NCBI GenBank assembly: GCA_903632075.3 | Contig: CAHIKZ030002624.1 | Span: forward strand, 27,501 to 91,500 | Source: Acanthosepion pharaonis | Taxonomy: Eukaryota; Mollusca; Cephalopoda; Sepiida; Sepiidae | DNA: 64,000 bases | Direction: 5' to 3' | In this document: in pieces, positions 44,441 to 58,775 of the stretch | How positions within the stretch are numbered: the stretch's first letter is position 1 | Layout: each line of letters opens with the position of its first letter | Made by a program: the position numbers and the translations under genes | The notes under the pieces: generated by a model | Told to the model about the DNA's origin: nothing | Database searches by the model: none | What the model saw: the letters and a program-made list of their open reading frames with translations, nothing else

Positions 44441-44560
44441 CACTAGAGACTTACATATCTGAAAATATACACATTTTAAAAGTAAAATTAAGAACTATTT
44501 TAATTATTCTTAACATTTAATTTAGGTGCATTCTCTAGATGAAAAACAAATTTATTTATA
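44441..44560. repeat. Half copy of the CTAGTGAATACA palindrome
   Basis: The blocks ATATACACATTTTAAAAGTA, TTTAATTTAGGTGCATTCTC and TAGATGAAAAACAAATTTAT repeat 44300-44420 in the same order. This indicates a tandem partial duplication. Confidence 0.6.
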
Positions 44561-45259
44561 AAAAAAAGAAAATCATTCTTTTTCTTGTTTATGACAACTT
44601 TTTGTGATTGGTGTACTGGCTTACTAGAAAACAATTACCCTTTTACAAAAAAGTCTGACTTCATAAAATTTAACATGGAGATGAAACTAGCAACTATTTT
44701 TTATTTTTACTCGCTATTTTGTTGTTAAATTAATTTTACCACAAAAAGTTTTTTTTTTTTTTTTTTTTTTGAAAACTGAAATGAATAGATTTCAGATATT
44801 GTCATATTTACTTTTTTTTTTTTTTCATTTCTTATGTAAAAAAATAGATTTCACATTTATTTCCTGAAACTAGTCCATTAAATCTTTTTAATATATTTTT
44901 GTTCAATCTTTTTCTCTTACAATGGTATAAATGTTGATAAAATTAAATTTTATTAACATTTGAAAGTCTTTTTCAATAGTGTTTCTTTGGATATGGTCAC
45001 TCAGTAGTGATAGCACTTAACAAAACCAGATGATTTTGGTTTCGTGAAAAATTTCCGTGTGGTTTCACGGTGTGAAGATGAAAACGAAAAAAGACGGTTT
45101 TTCAGTTAAACCACCTATTTCTACTAAATGACAAAACATCAGGATTTTTTTTAAATCCTTTTTTATGCAACTTTGAGAACTTTATGGCACTTCTCATTTT
45201 GTAGAAAGTAAGGTTAATATCAATTATTCACCATTTTAAACATAATTAGGACAATTAAA

Positions 45260-45285
45260 AATATATATATATATATGTGTGTGTG

Positions 45286-45342
<57 letters not shown>
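45260..45342. repeat. Compound microsatellite (AT)(TG)(TC)(AT)
   Basis: Four adjoining dinucleotide blocks without interruption. Confidence 0.95.
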
Positions 45343-45344
<2 letters not shown>

Positions 45345-45837
45345 TTAAATGCAATATATAAAGTGTTACAAACTAACATCAGTAATAAGAGAGTTAATTT
45401 CTATTCTATTATATAAATCCAGTTGTTAACATAGCTTTTTAAAAAAAGAAAAATCACTAATTTTGAAATAATGAAAACTTAAGTTTGTATTCATAATCTT
45501 GTTCAAAACTATTAATAATATTTGCCTTTTTTACTTGGAAAGTGTTATGTTTATTCTTTGCTGTTCAGTGATATTTATGATTCTTTACAACTCTTCATTT
45601 TATAACTATAAAAAACATTCACTATATTTTAATAAATGTTTTGAGAAATTCATTCAGTTGTACAAAGAATTTATAAAAAGTGTATGACCTCTTTTATTGC
45701 ACATTTTTTTAATTCTCTCTCTCATATATATATATATAAAATTTGTTAAAAATGAAGTGGTTTTTCAGGTAGCATACCTAAATGGAGTTTTAAAAAAAAT
45801 TAGATGAACTAGAGAAAAATGTATGTTTGTCATAAAA
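45343..45837. other. Intron 6, no feature recognised
   Basis: AT-rich. A small (AT)n run at 45725-45738. No gene is supported. Confidence 0.5.
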
Positions 45838-45860
45838 CACACACACACATATATACATAT

Positions 45861-45945
<85 letters not shown>

Positions 45946-45957
45946 ATATGTGTGTGC
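45838..45957. repeat. Compound microsatellite (AC)(ATAC)(AT)(AC)(TG)
   Basis: (AC)n, then ATATAC/ATAC units, then about 33 AT units, then ACACACA and TGTGTG. The two ends are roughly complementary, so the run could form one large hairpin. Confidence 0.95.
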
Positions 45958-46339
45958 ACACATAAGAACACCTGCTTATGACTTGTTGGAGGGCATGTTG
46001 TTTTTTTTATGATTCATTGACAGTTTGAATTTTTTTGGCTTCTTCATAAGATTTGTGCTTGATTGATTTCATCTGAATAAATCTTTCTTGTTTATACTAA
46101 ATCCATCAGTATTATGGTTCCAGTGCTTCTGCATTTCAAAATATTAGATTTCATTGTAAGTATATCACAAAACAAGACTCATTGCATAAAATTAATTAAT
46201 GCTTAAAACATTTCCCTGTAGGTGTCAGTGTGTAAAATGATGGTGTTTCAAGAGAAGGAATGTTTTTAAACTATGAAGCTGACGCAGGATAATTTCTCTA
46301 CTTTCTAATATTAAAAGACTGAATTGTAATAATAGACAG

Positions 46340-46343
<4 letters not shown>

Positions 46344-46371
<28 letters not shown>
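46344..46371. repeat. (AT)n microsatellite
   Basis: About 14 AT units. Confidence 0.95.
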
Positions 46372-46476
46372 ATGAGAGAGTAATTGACCATGGCTAAATG
46401 TAATTGGCAGAAATGCCCAACAGACTGAATTGACAAAGTTTGTAATAAACAACAACAAAAAAGAAAACCGAGCAAA

Positions 46477-46481
<5 letters not shown>

Positions 46482-46518
<37 letters not shown>
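46482..46518. repeat. (AT)n microsatellite
   Basis: About 18 AT units followed by GCATGCA. Confidence 0.95.
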
Positions 46519-46521
<3 letters not shown>

Positions 46522-46569
46522 TGCAAGATAAAAGTAGGCAAAGTATCAGTAATAAGGCAAAAGTTCACA

Positions 46570-47405
46570 AAGTATGAATATTGTTAAAGGAATACCAAGT
46601 GATTGTAGTGTTCTGACTTCAAGACAAGAAAGAACAAAATATGTTGGATAAGACCAAGAAGTGGCTGATCTTATAGGAAGAAATCCCAGCCTGCATCTGT
46701 ATGGTTTGTCCATAAATTTGAAGAGGGGATATTGTAGTCATTCTCTATTAGAGTGGAACCAACAAGATTGGAATGCATTAGCAATTTTTATTTTTTTTAT
46801 TTTTTTTAATTTTTTTTTTATCAGTTGACTATTTTATGTATTACTTATGTAGAGATTTAGAGATTGTCATATCACTAAATTTATTTGCTTGCTCACTGCT
46901 AACAAATTATATATATATATGGAACCTTTTTTCCTCTACTGGAAAGAAATAGCTAGTTATATGTATCTAGGAAAAAGAAGTTAAGTGAATTTAAAATATC
47001 TGATAAGAAGATAATAATTTATCTAATTATTTAACACATTTAAGATGAAATATTTTTGATTTTGGGAAAACACGGTGAGTAACAGCAAATAATGATTTTG
47101 TTCTCATTGATTTGTGAATATCCAAAATTGCTTCTCAGAACAATATTTTATTTTTTGCATTATGCTTCTCAGTAGATTGATAACAAAGAAATTCATTCAC
47201 TCAAGGGACACCCATCTCATGTGCTTTTTTCATTCCATATATTTTTTATTAACTGTAAATCTACAGAATAAAATCTGATTGATCAATGTATAGTTCACTC
47301 CAACCCCAGCAGCCCCAAAAAAAGTGATCTCAGAAAATGTTCTGTTCTACATATTGTTTATATGTCTTCCATGTTTTCTCAGACTGTTTTTTGAATTATG
47401 TTATT
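46570..47405. other. Intron 6, unidentified
   Basis: A less AT-rich piece at 46580-46760 may be an interspersed repeat of unknown family. No frame has a recognisable domain. Confidence 0.4.
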
Positions 47406-47408
47406 AAC

Positions 47409-48925
<1,517 letters not shown>

Positions 48926-48944
48926 CCTCTCAACATCCTCATTT

Positions 48945-49275
48945 ATCTTCAGAATGTTGGTAATCATAATTCTTGACAACTTCTAAACAATGTTAGTCCC
49001 CTTACCATCTCTACCACTCTTTTCTGTCATCTATTTAAACAAGCTTTTGTTAGTTAGGTTACTTGTTGTTTTCCCTCTGGCTCTCTTGCTTTTGTAGGCC
49101 CTGTGAATGTTAAATTTTCCAAACCCTATTTCTCCATTATGTGACACACAAATTTCAACTGTTTTTTTTTTTTTTCTGCTTCAAAATGTCCTTTGTTACC
49201 ATTTTTCTTTAAACTTCCTCATTGCTCAAATGCTTTATCCCGGGTATTATCAGCATCCTGAAAGTGGTCCCACAG
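48945..49275 (-). mobile_element. LINE family B copy 6, 3' fragment
   Basis: GACAACTTCTAAACAATGTT, TTTTCTGTCATCTATTTAAA and the later TGTGAATGTTAAATTTTCCA follow the block order of 33850-34130. It sits directly after the tail of LINE A copy 5, tail-to-tail. Confidence 0.75.
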
Positions 49276-52200
49276 AACAGAAAAATTATGTTTGAATTTT
49301 ACCAATTTCTTAAAATTTATAGCTTTGACTATGAGAATACAAAAGAAAAATACATTTTGCCTGTTAGGAACTTAATGGCATTTCTTTGTTGTTACAATAT
49401 TTTGGAACTTTGTTGACATTGAAAATTTGTTTTTAAGACAGTTTGAAAATGTAAAGAAAGGAAATGGTCTATATGGTACATATAGCTTTTGATGTGCCTA
49501 GAAATGCTTTGTTATTTATTAGAACTATTTCATATTTATTTAATGAGTTTTCACTTTTTTATATATATACATACACACATACACATGCTGAGATATTCAC
49601 TATATCCAGTGACATGCATCATTTTTTCTAGTAATTCTAATCTTATCTCTCAATATGGCGAGCACCCTTTCATTGGGCACCTAAATTTGAATCTCTTCAC
49701 ACTTCACTGGCCCCTATCCTCTTTTCAACATCTTTAGTATAGGCGTGGCTGGGCTCAGTCGAGCTCTATGGCCAGGTGCTGACAGTAAACTCCTCCTCTA
49801 GGGAACTGAGTACAAACAACTGACCCATGTTCTATTTCTATAGCTCCAGTCTTGCAAAGATTTTGCATATATATGTAATAGAGAGAGAGAGAGTTGTGTA
49901 TATTCTGGTGTGAGTGCAGATGGTAGTTGGATGACACCTCCTCCTCCACCTTCTCAAATCAGTCTTCTTTTTAGCTTATTTATAGTGGTGGTTGCCAATG
50001 TCATATGACCATGTCATAAGAATGCGCTGTTTACCTGAACATTCTGTTTTTTGGCTCCCAAAAAATTAAAATGAAATTGTAATTGAGATGAATTTAAAAA
50101 GTATGAGAAAATAAGGGTTTGAAGGAAGGAAGAAAATAAAATGTTAATGAATGAATCATACTGATACCTGTCATTTCTACTTCAGAAGTATAGAATATGT
50201 TGTTTGTTATGTTGCATTTACTTTTGGTATCTAACTTCAGTATTTCTGAGTCAAGTGGCCATTAGACTAGGACAAACAAACCTTGCTTTAGACAATTTTC
50301 CCAACTTTGACTTTCATGAAATGAAATTGCAATAAGCAATTAATAGAATCAATGGGAGTAATTACAATGAATCCCTGTCTGCAAGAGTTATATAAAAAAA
50401 AAAAAGTCTTTTAAAAACAACTTTTACTTTTGTATTAATTAATAAAAATAACTATTTTCAATTTATTTTATAATTACATCATAATTAAACTATTGTTTTT
50501 TAATTGTATAATCAAGAGATATTGGCTTACATAAGTTACAAACAAGGTGTGAAATTGCATCATGCATATTACGAGGTGCTTTTAGCCTGACTTGCTTCTT
50601 GAAATCTGACCAAATATTAGATTTTTAAGGACTTCTTAAATTGGCTACAAACTTTTAAGGACACTCTTGTGTATCTATGTGTATATTCAATCATACACAT
50701 ATATATTGAATATACACATTCATATGAAATCTCAGTAACTAAAGTGGATTTTTACAGAAGTTTCTAAAATGGTCTTATGGTAATTGAATAATGATATGCA
50801 CTTAACAAGAAATAGTTGCAGTTTTCCAAATCATTGTAACAGAATTTTCCATTGATTGTTTATAATGCTGTTTACCTATAATATTCACTTATACACAGTG
50901 TGCATTTTTTTTTTTACGCGTACAAGCTAATAAGACATAACAAATGAATAGATTTGTTCATCAAATATTTAATCATGATGTCATTATTTGCATCTTAGAT
51001 GATTTATGGGATTCTGCTGATGTGACATACTTGCTATTTCCTTTTCATTGACTCTGTGTTTGATGTGAAAACACCTTTGCTTTGTAAAAGTTGATAAGAC
51101 AGTGTTATTTGGTGTAGTCTTATTAGCATAGAATGTAACATAACAATACCAGCTGCTGTTTCATTCTTATAGGTTATAAATGGTTCTTGTTTATGACTTC
51201 TATCATTTAAAAATAACTTTTTTTTTTTTTTTTTTTTTTCAACAAGATTTCAATGTAGACCATATCATATTAACATGCCCCCCTCCCTCTCCGGTTGTGG
51301 ATCCCTTTTGAGTTTGTTCAACTGTGAATAATTCTTAATTATGCCAATCAAAAAAAAAAAAAAAAACGAACAAATCACAAATATGTTTTTACTTGTTTAG
51401 TTTAGCTTTTTAATTCCAACCTTTTCGACCTCCACTTCATTACCACCTAAAGATTTTGTATATTGCTGGAAAGGGAAAGTGTCCATGCAGAGTAGCAATG
51501 ATATAGCTACACAGATACTTATCAAATGATTTATACCACTCCTGGGAGAAGTGAACTAGGTGTGGGTGGAGATGTAGAAGACATATCTGGATTGGGTGGT
51601 GGGTAATGGTGTTGGTGAAAAAGAATCTAAAATCTGATTGAAGGCCATGATTTAGAAGCCAAGACCTCTAAGCTGAGTTGCAAGACAGTGTTAACATTAA
51701 CAGTTTTGACAAATCTGTATTGCTTTCCAATAAATCGTCTTTGGTTTCAATCTGACCTCACCCCTCCTGTCTCTGATATATTTCTGCATGAATGCTTAAA
51801 CAAGAATCCTTATTATTCCTGACATGTATCATCATTGGGACATCATCACATCCTGCACCACCTCCTCCAGCACTACAGATAACCTTTTCTTTCTCTTCTC
51901 TCTGCAACCATCAGATTTGGCATTTTCCTTGATTATGTATCTCCTTGCCTTAACCCTACATTCATCATTTCTTTTTTTTTTTTTTCTTGCTACAACACTT
52001 CTCAATTCTGTTGCCTTTGTCATTTGTTTGTTATCTGTGTTTAAGTAACAACCATAGCTTTTAAAATCTGGTGATTTCCTCTTGATTACTGTACAAACAA
52101 GGTGCACCGCCTTTCTGCTTAACAAGTTGCAAATTGTTCTTATTTTCATGTCATATGCTAATAATAGATCAAGACTAGCATTTGAAATTCCTCTTGATGA

Positions 52201-53000
52201 TCTACTTTTTTCCCCTTCCCATTTCTTTTTCTTTCTTTTTTCCATTACTTGTTCATTAACCAACTATTTTCAGATAAAATGTATTATGCTACCAAAATTT
52301 GAGTTGTAAACCGTGAATTAATATCTTTTATGATTTTAGGATTTGCACCTTTTGTTATTAAAATTTGAAAAAAAAATATTGCTAAGAATAATGAAATCAT
52401 AAAATCAAAAGTTCACAACAATGTTCAAATCCTAATTTTTAATTAAAGTCAGATATCTTGAGAAATATGCATAAAAATATATATGCACATTAATTCTTGT
52501 ATGGAAAGTTCTTATTAATTTCCTTTATTTGTATTCATCTAAGGCCTGCTATTTACATAAATCTTCTAAAAAAAAACACACTCAGTAATTACTTCCAAGT
52601 ACACTTTATCTGTTTTGATTTATAAAAATTTTGCCTTTTTTTTCTTTTCTTATATGATTGGCTTTTCTTGAAGGTGATTGTTTTGTGGTCATTTCATTTT
52701 TGTAAACATGACCTTGTTAGGGCAATATGGATTTCATTGGTGTTAACATAGTTTTATCACCTACATGACTTCAGTTTGCCTCTACACTTGCATTTTAACT
52801 AGCTTTTTAAACTAAACTGTGCCTTGATGTTTACTAACTTATAAATATATTTTTTTACCTGAATTCTTTTATGGAAATCTTTGGTTGGGGTAGAATTTTG
52901 TTATTGTTGAAAAAGATTTGTTCAGATTCTCACAAATGTTTAATATTGTTTTTCACAAAACTTCAATTAAAATTTTCATCAGGTAAGGAATTAGAATTCG
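49276..53000. other. Intron 6, no gene supported
   Basis: AT-rich with a few GC-richer pieces (49660-49960; 51430-51700; 51760-51960) that may be interspersed repeats of families I cannot name. The 143-codon frame on the - strand at 51832-52263 is Lys/Arg-rich over a reversed pyrimidine tract and shows no domain. Confidence 0.4.
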
Positions 53001-56000
53001 TTTTATCTTGGGTTTAACCAGATTTCATGAAAAGCTCTATTAATGATGAGATACAACCTCACTAACCTTCTCTTATTGTTTTATTACAGCTAATGCCATC
53101 TGTGCTTGGGTTGATGTTACAATTAACATATTGTAAAGGTTGAAATTCACCCACTACAATGTTAGAATTTGTAAACTTTAAATTGATATGTGAAGCATGT
53201 CTACCTAAAAATAGAAGCATTCAACAATGATATTGAAAAGCAGTGCTAATTAAAAATAAGTGATATATTAATAATATGTTTGTTCATACTTGTGGTATCA
53301 CCTTTCATATGTTCTACAAAGACACATTGACTCTTCTAGGTTACCTTACTATCAATGGATTCATTAATAATGATGATGTTGGGATGAAAATCAAAATCTC
53401 TATTAATTGATGACCCAAGGTCTAAGATCAATGTTTTGGCAAAGTTGGAACATACTTGCCATAACATGCATTTAGATTTGAACAATTTTAATTCTTTTTT
53501 TCTTAAATAATGTAAAAAGAAAATATGGTGAGTTCCAATTAAATAGAACTTTAGTTACAAGGGATAGTTGCTTTGTAGAATTAATAATGCAGCAATATAA
53601 TCAAATATATGTAATATTTTGTACATTTTTATATAAATCCACTTAAAAGAAATTCTCATTTATGGACCAAAATGTGATCCCAATATGTTTTGCTCAAGTG
53701 GAATTCATTGTAGTCAATATAAGCATAGAAAGATAACAAGTAAAAAAAAAAAATGAATACTATTATAAGTAAATATTGACTTTTGTGAAGATAAAAAAAC
53801 TTATTTAGGATTATAAATTCATGACTCAGTAAGCCACTACTTAACACCATTTAAATAATATTTTTTCCTATGTTATTAAATTATATGAATTAGTATTTGA
53901 TTCTATTACAAAAACATTGCATGAAATGTTGCTTCTTTATTTTTTTTTATTTTTTAATTTTCATTTTGTTTGCCTCAGTCTTCTCTAGATTCTATAGAGT
54001 AAATGCAAACATTATTTCAAATGACTTTATTAGTCTGTACTAATATTCTCCTCAGTGTTTCTACTGATATTTTAGGATAGGAAAATTTTGTTTGCAAGCA
54101 TGAAGTTCAGACTGCTAAAATATATTCAAAATCCCCATTTTTCTTTTTGTTTCTCACATACCTGTTTATTATCTGTGCACAGTCAAAATTGTTCATAAAA
54201 ATTCTGCCCTTTTTGCATATGTTGAACATGAAATCTGTAAGATTCAAATCATAATTATATGAAAGACAAAACTTTTACATTAATAAGTTATTGAAATATA
54301 AATAAAAAAATATGACTAATATAATAATTTTTATATAATATCTAAATTTTGGAATTAATCTTTTATTTATGGCTAACATTTTATTTTATTTTTTTAATAT
54401 TGAGTATTATGGAATTAAAAATAAAAGAAAAACAATCCAGCATATTTGAGATGTAATTTAGTAAAGTTGAATCCTTTACACATAGTTGGAGTTCAATGTA
54501 AGTTAATCTATAAATAGGTACAGATACATTAATTCTGAAATCATTTCTCAGATAAACAGACATCATTTAATTATTTATGTTAGTATTATAAATGATTTAT
54601 TAATAATTTAAAGATAAGGATTTACTTGACCAAATATACAACTGTAATTTTAATCTCAAATATCAGCAATATTATGGTTTGAAAAGTAATAATGTCTTAT
54701 AATTTAAAATGGTTTTTGTCCAATTTTTCCATGGTTATATATAAAAAAATATTTTTTAAACATCGTTTTCAGGTAACCTGTATATCTGTCTGATAAGCAA
54801 TTTGGTTGTATTTATTACTAATTTAATTGTTTTGTTTTTTTTTGTTAATTAAAAAAGTAAGTGCATATCAAATTGTTGCAAAATGTTCAAAGTATGTGTC
54901 ATTTATTAGCTCATGTCTACCTTTTGATGATAAATGATTAAATTCAAACCAATAAAAACACTTTTAATCTAGATACACCAAATGAAGTGATATTAAAAAT
55001 CTTTGAAATAATTTTCTTTTCTGTGGTTCTAAAAGAAAAGTGGTTGAAATTTAAGTAAATTTCCGTTTGTTTAGAATTCACCTCTTGGTTGCTGAGCAGG
55101 TGAGTTATCATTAGATTGCTGTGTTGATTGAATCTGAGTCTGCATGTCTTGCAGTTTCAAGTTTAACTTTCTACTCACTCCCCACCCTTTTAATCCCTTT
55201 CATCTCTATGGGAATGTGAGCAATCCTTTCTTATAGGCAATTACACTAAAAGGTCAGAAAAAAAAAGGCATTTCTTTATTATGCTTTATCCAATATTTCA
55301 AAAATGATCACAATGGATGAAATATGTGCCATATTATGTCAAGAAAAGATTGAAATTTTGATTCAAAGGACCTGATCAGAGAAATAGTTCCTTCATTAAT
55401 AGTTCAATTATATATTTTTTCATTATCATAGCTTTAACTTGCATTGATTGGATAAAAAAAAATGTCCTGAAGATTTTTACATTAAAAAAGATAACTTGTG
55501 TACATTGATGATTTTATTTCATCAGAAATGGAATGAATGTAACTACTCATACAGACACTTTATACTTTATTTGTACCTATTCCAATAAGCTAATCAGATT
55601 AGTAATCACAAGCTGTTTTTTTTTATTTGATTCAGTAAATAGTAATAGTTGAATAAATTATGATTTGTTAAAAATATCAAGTATTTAAAGTTGCTGTTTT
55701 AATTAGGTCACATGACTTAAGTATTGGTTGCTGTGACTTTAGAAATGAATAAAAAGTTATCAGTTAGCCATAGTCATCAGCAAGAGTTAAGCATAAGGAA
55801 GTTTAAGAGTTGGGTGTTAAAACACACCTATTCAGTTAGAAGTGGTCAGATGAAATGGATTCTTTGACTGAGCCTTCAAAAATTGTCCCTACATAATTTG
55901 TAAGTGGAATCAAGAGATCTGTATTTATTTTCTTCTTTCCATCAGTGAAAAGAAGAAGGAAAAAAAATGAACTCATTTCTCATAAGATTCTTAATTAAAA

Positions 56001-57060
56001 AAAATAATTTTAGGAAAGTGAGATTTTTTTTGTAACAATGTCATTAGTTATCTGAGATGGATTAAGTGAATCCTAGTGTGAAACTTTTTTTCATTAGTCT
56101 TTCTATGAAATAGAATAGTGATTGATTTGTTAATTTTTTTTATTTGCATACATTATGCTACTTATGGTAATTTTCTAAGTGTAGCTTAGATGTGGCACAA
56201 AGCAGAAAGTATGAAGCAGCCAGTGAGACTCGCTATTCAGTCGTAACTGATTTAGCAAGACCAGCTTATTTGAGTGCTGACATAGTGCTACTTAACACTA
56301 GTCCTTCATTAATATAAAAATAATCGGTGAAGAGTTATTTCCCTTGAACAAGGCCTTGGCGCTAATGCTACTGGCTATTTACTGTGGATTGCTGAAACTT
56401 TTCTAAATAATGCTCTTTGGGCACTAAAAAAAAAACAAAATTAAATCAGAATATACTCTAAGTTGTTTTTTGTTTTGATTAGTTGGATTACAGTGACTGA
56501 ATTATTAACCAAAATATGTCGAAGTATAACTTCTTTCCAAATGGCAGGGGAAAATGGATTGATCTTGTAAATCTTATAGTATCATGGAAAGCTGCTACAG
56601 GTATGCATCAAGGTAACAGATGCTAATTATTGAATTGTTAATATGCATACGATAGTACTGTTGATTTCAGAGATAAGTTATTGTTACTTTGTGCTTGAAC
56701 AGCAATGATGATTTGTTTCAGTACAAAATCTGTTTTTATACATTCATTTATTTATGCTTTTTATATTAACTGATATTAATAGTTTGTATGTGTTTTTTTT
56801 TATTGATACTGTTTGCCATTTAATGTTTACTTATTTATAAGCCCAACCATTAAAGATAGATGATTAACCAGTAGTAATATTTTAATAGTTAATTAATATT
56901 GTGATGAATTCAACAATTTACAACAGTGTGATTTGTGAATGCAAACAATAAAATGACCAGTAATGTTATTCAAATATTTTCCAACTTAGCACATTTTTTT
57001 TATTCACATAGTTATCTTGTTGATATGCTCAAAACCAATTATATTTCATTATCTGTTGTG
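53001..57060. other. Intron 6, no gene supported
   Basis: AT-rich sequence without recognised transposons. A variant of the AGGGAGATAA motif (GAGTTATTTCCCTTG) occurs at 56332. Confidence 0.4.
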
Positions 57061-57061
57061 G

Positions 57062-57138
57062 CTGAAGTTAAGCAATGTCAAGCCTGGTCAGTACCTAGAT
57101 GGGTGACCGCTTGTGAATACAAGGTGCTCTAAGCTTAA
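57062..57138 (+). pseudogene. 5S rRNA-derived sequence, 3' two thirds
   Basis: CTGAAGTTAAGCAATGTCAA then GCCTGGTCAGTACCTAGATG then GGTGACCGCTTGTGAATACA then AGGTGCTCTAAGCTT match animal 5S rRNA from about base 45 to the 3' end. The internal pol III control region is recognisable: box A (GAAGTTAAGC), intermediate element (around GTACCTAGATG) and box C (GATGGGTGACCGC). The 5' 45 bases are missing or unrecognisable, and several paired positions have changed, so it is not a functional rRNA gene. It could be a 5S pseudogene or the head of a SINE3-type retroposon. Confidence 0.85.
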
Positions 57139-57960
57139 GTGTGCGAGTGGTGTAATAAATAATGACTTTGAATTGGAAAGCTATGGGTTAATTAGTAGAA
57201 CTTGCCTCAGTAAATTATTATCTTTAAAAAATATTCTTACAATCTGAAAATATTTTTGGCTTTAAATAACCTGCAAAAGGTTGATAAGCTGTGAAAAAAC
57301 AATCAATCATTATCTGTTGTGTAATTTGTGTGTTAAACTTATTCAGTGCAGGTGCCTTCTGCTATGAATAAGACAGACCATTAATGTAGTTAAAAGAGAA
57401 AATGTTTTTTAACAAGCTCAAAGGATATTTCTTGATTTTTAAAGTTTTGTAGTGTGATTAAATAGACTTTATATACATAAAAAAGTCAATAACAATGTTA
57501 ACTCACCTTTGTTTAATAGGCTGAAAAATTATGTCACTTAGTCTAGCTTCATTTATACAGAAAGTATATAGAATATTTTAGTGTTCTCTAATTCAAAATT
57601 TGAAAAACTAATATTATTTTTACTCCACATCTATGTATAAATACAAGTTATTAAATAAAATTTCTACACTTGCCTTGAAAAAGTTCCTCAAGGAATGAAA
57701 TGAGTTGGCATAAAAATCTTGTCTTTTCTTTTATTTATATTAGCTTTTCATATGCATTCATTTATTAAAACTGAATTTTTATATGCACACAATATTTTTA
57801 TCCATCTATCTCTCCTTGACCTCATTTCCCCCAAAAAATCAACATTGAAAAAAAAAATTACACAAATATTTTTCAACATAATCTCATTCCTTGTCAATAC
57901 AATTCAATGGTGAATGTTGATGATCTAGATTAAAATTGATTTTCTAGCTGCCTGTTAGAG
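57139..57960. other. Intron 6, no feature recognised
   Basis: AT-rich. If the 5S-like piece is a SINE head, its body would lie in 57139-57230; I see no known body. Confidence 0.4.

Positions 57961-57961
<1 letters not shown>

Positions 57962-58009
<48 letters not shown>
57962..58009. repeat. (AT)n microsatellite
   Basis: About 23 AT units. Confidence 0.95.
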
Positions 58010-58011
<2 letters not shown>

Positions 58012-58251
58012 ATTAACAATGCTGGTTATAGGAAATTATATATTTATGAAATATTGGCAGCATCTTATTTTTACTTAAAGCTATCAGTCCTGCTTCTTTG
58101 TAGTATGTTTCTGTCTGTAAGCCTGGTACAAGTTATTGACTTACAAGTTGGATTTTAATATTAATAATTACTTAATAATATTCTCAAATATGAAATTTTA
58201 TCACAATCATTACTGTAAATAATAATAATTTTATATACATACATATCTATC

Positions 58252-58277
58252 TATATATATATATATATATATATATA
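58252..58277. repeat. (AT)n microsatellite
   Basis: About 13 AT units directly before a foldback. Confidence 0.95.
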
Positions 58278-58286
58278 CGCACACTA

Positions 58287-58413
58287 TTTACATTGTTTGG
58301 AGTGTTGTCCTCATCTTTATTGCTATAAAACCATTGTACACTCCAGCCTTCCTCAGGTGATATGCATTGGAATATGGCAATAAATATGAGGACAACAGTC
58401 CAAACAATGTAAA
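58287..58413. repeat. Foldback made of SINE-tail sequence
   Basis: TTTACATTGTTTGGAGTGTT (58287) and AACAGTCCAAACAATGTAAA (ending 58413) pair over about 40 bases with a 47-base loop. The right arm plus the following TCATCTAAGAAATATAGACA also matches the tail of the foldback SINE at 37516-37570 (GAGGACAATAGTCCAAATAA, CAGAAATATAGACA). Confidence 0.85.
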
Positions 58414-58469
58414 CAGTTACAATACATCATCTAAGAAATATAGACATGTATACATCCCCTATTTCCATG

Positions 58470-58775
58470 GCAAAGCTACATTCTTTAGTTCCACCAGTTC
58501 AGATCTTTACATCTAGGACCCTCAATGCAATATAAGGAGGAAGTTCCACTGAGACAGCTTTTTCCTGAGAAGCACCATTTTGTGGAACAGACTCCCAAAA
58601 GGATGATTTCCTGATCACTAAAATGTTAAGCTCATTAAGACTAGAGTCAACATTTATCTATCCTAAATCTCCTTATAATCTGCATCTGCTTTACAGTCAC
58701 ATGACAACCTCATTCAGTAACCCTCTACTTTGAGTGACACTTTGGTCTTGCATTGGGTGAACATTTAGTAACAAA
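58470..58775 (+). mobile_element. LINE family D 3' end
   Basis: A broken frame gives FFLRSTILWNRLPKG, then FPDHxNVKLIKTRVNIYLS, then LQSHDNLIQ. This is the common C-terminal WNxLP...F...K..V..YL signature of LINE reverse transcriptases. It ends in CTCTACTTTGAGTGACACTT, the marker shared with 2421 and 15845. Confidence 0.8.

Noticed and set aside
45769..45808. TTTTTCAG followed by a 12-codon frame VAYLNGVLKKIR as COPZ exon 7
   Set aside because: Right phase and length, but no Trp and no similarity to the conserved tail.
50750..50794. ACAG followed by AAG TTT CTA AAA TGG TCT TAT GGT AAT TGA, reading KFLKWSYGN, as the COPZ terminal exon
   Set aside because: It shares LKWS and the position of the stop with the zeta-COP tail, but the SAKEQ part is absent. 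A four-residue match is plausible by chance over 34 kb.
51832..52263. 143-codon open frame on the - strand
   Set aside because: Lys/Arg-rich translation of reversed T/C-rich sequence, no domain, overlapping open frames on the other strand.
55800..55875. Frame ending QMKWIL before a TGA as COPZ tail
   Set aside because: It cannot be joined to exon 6 in phase 0 through an acceptable AG, and it lacks the SAKEQ block.
57160..57230. A tRNA gene just downstream of the 5S-like sequence
   Set aside because: A few tRNA-like words, but no cloverleaf or paired A and B boxes at the right spacing.
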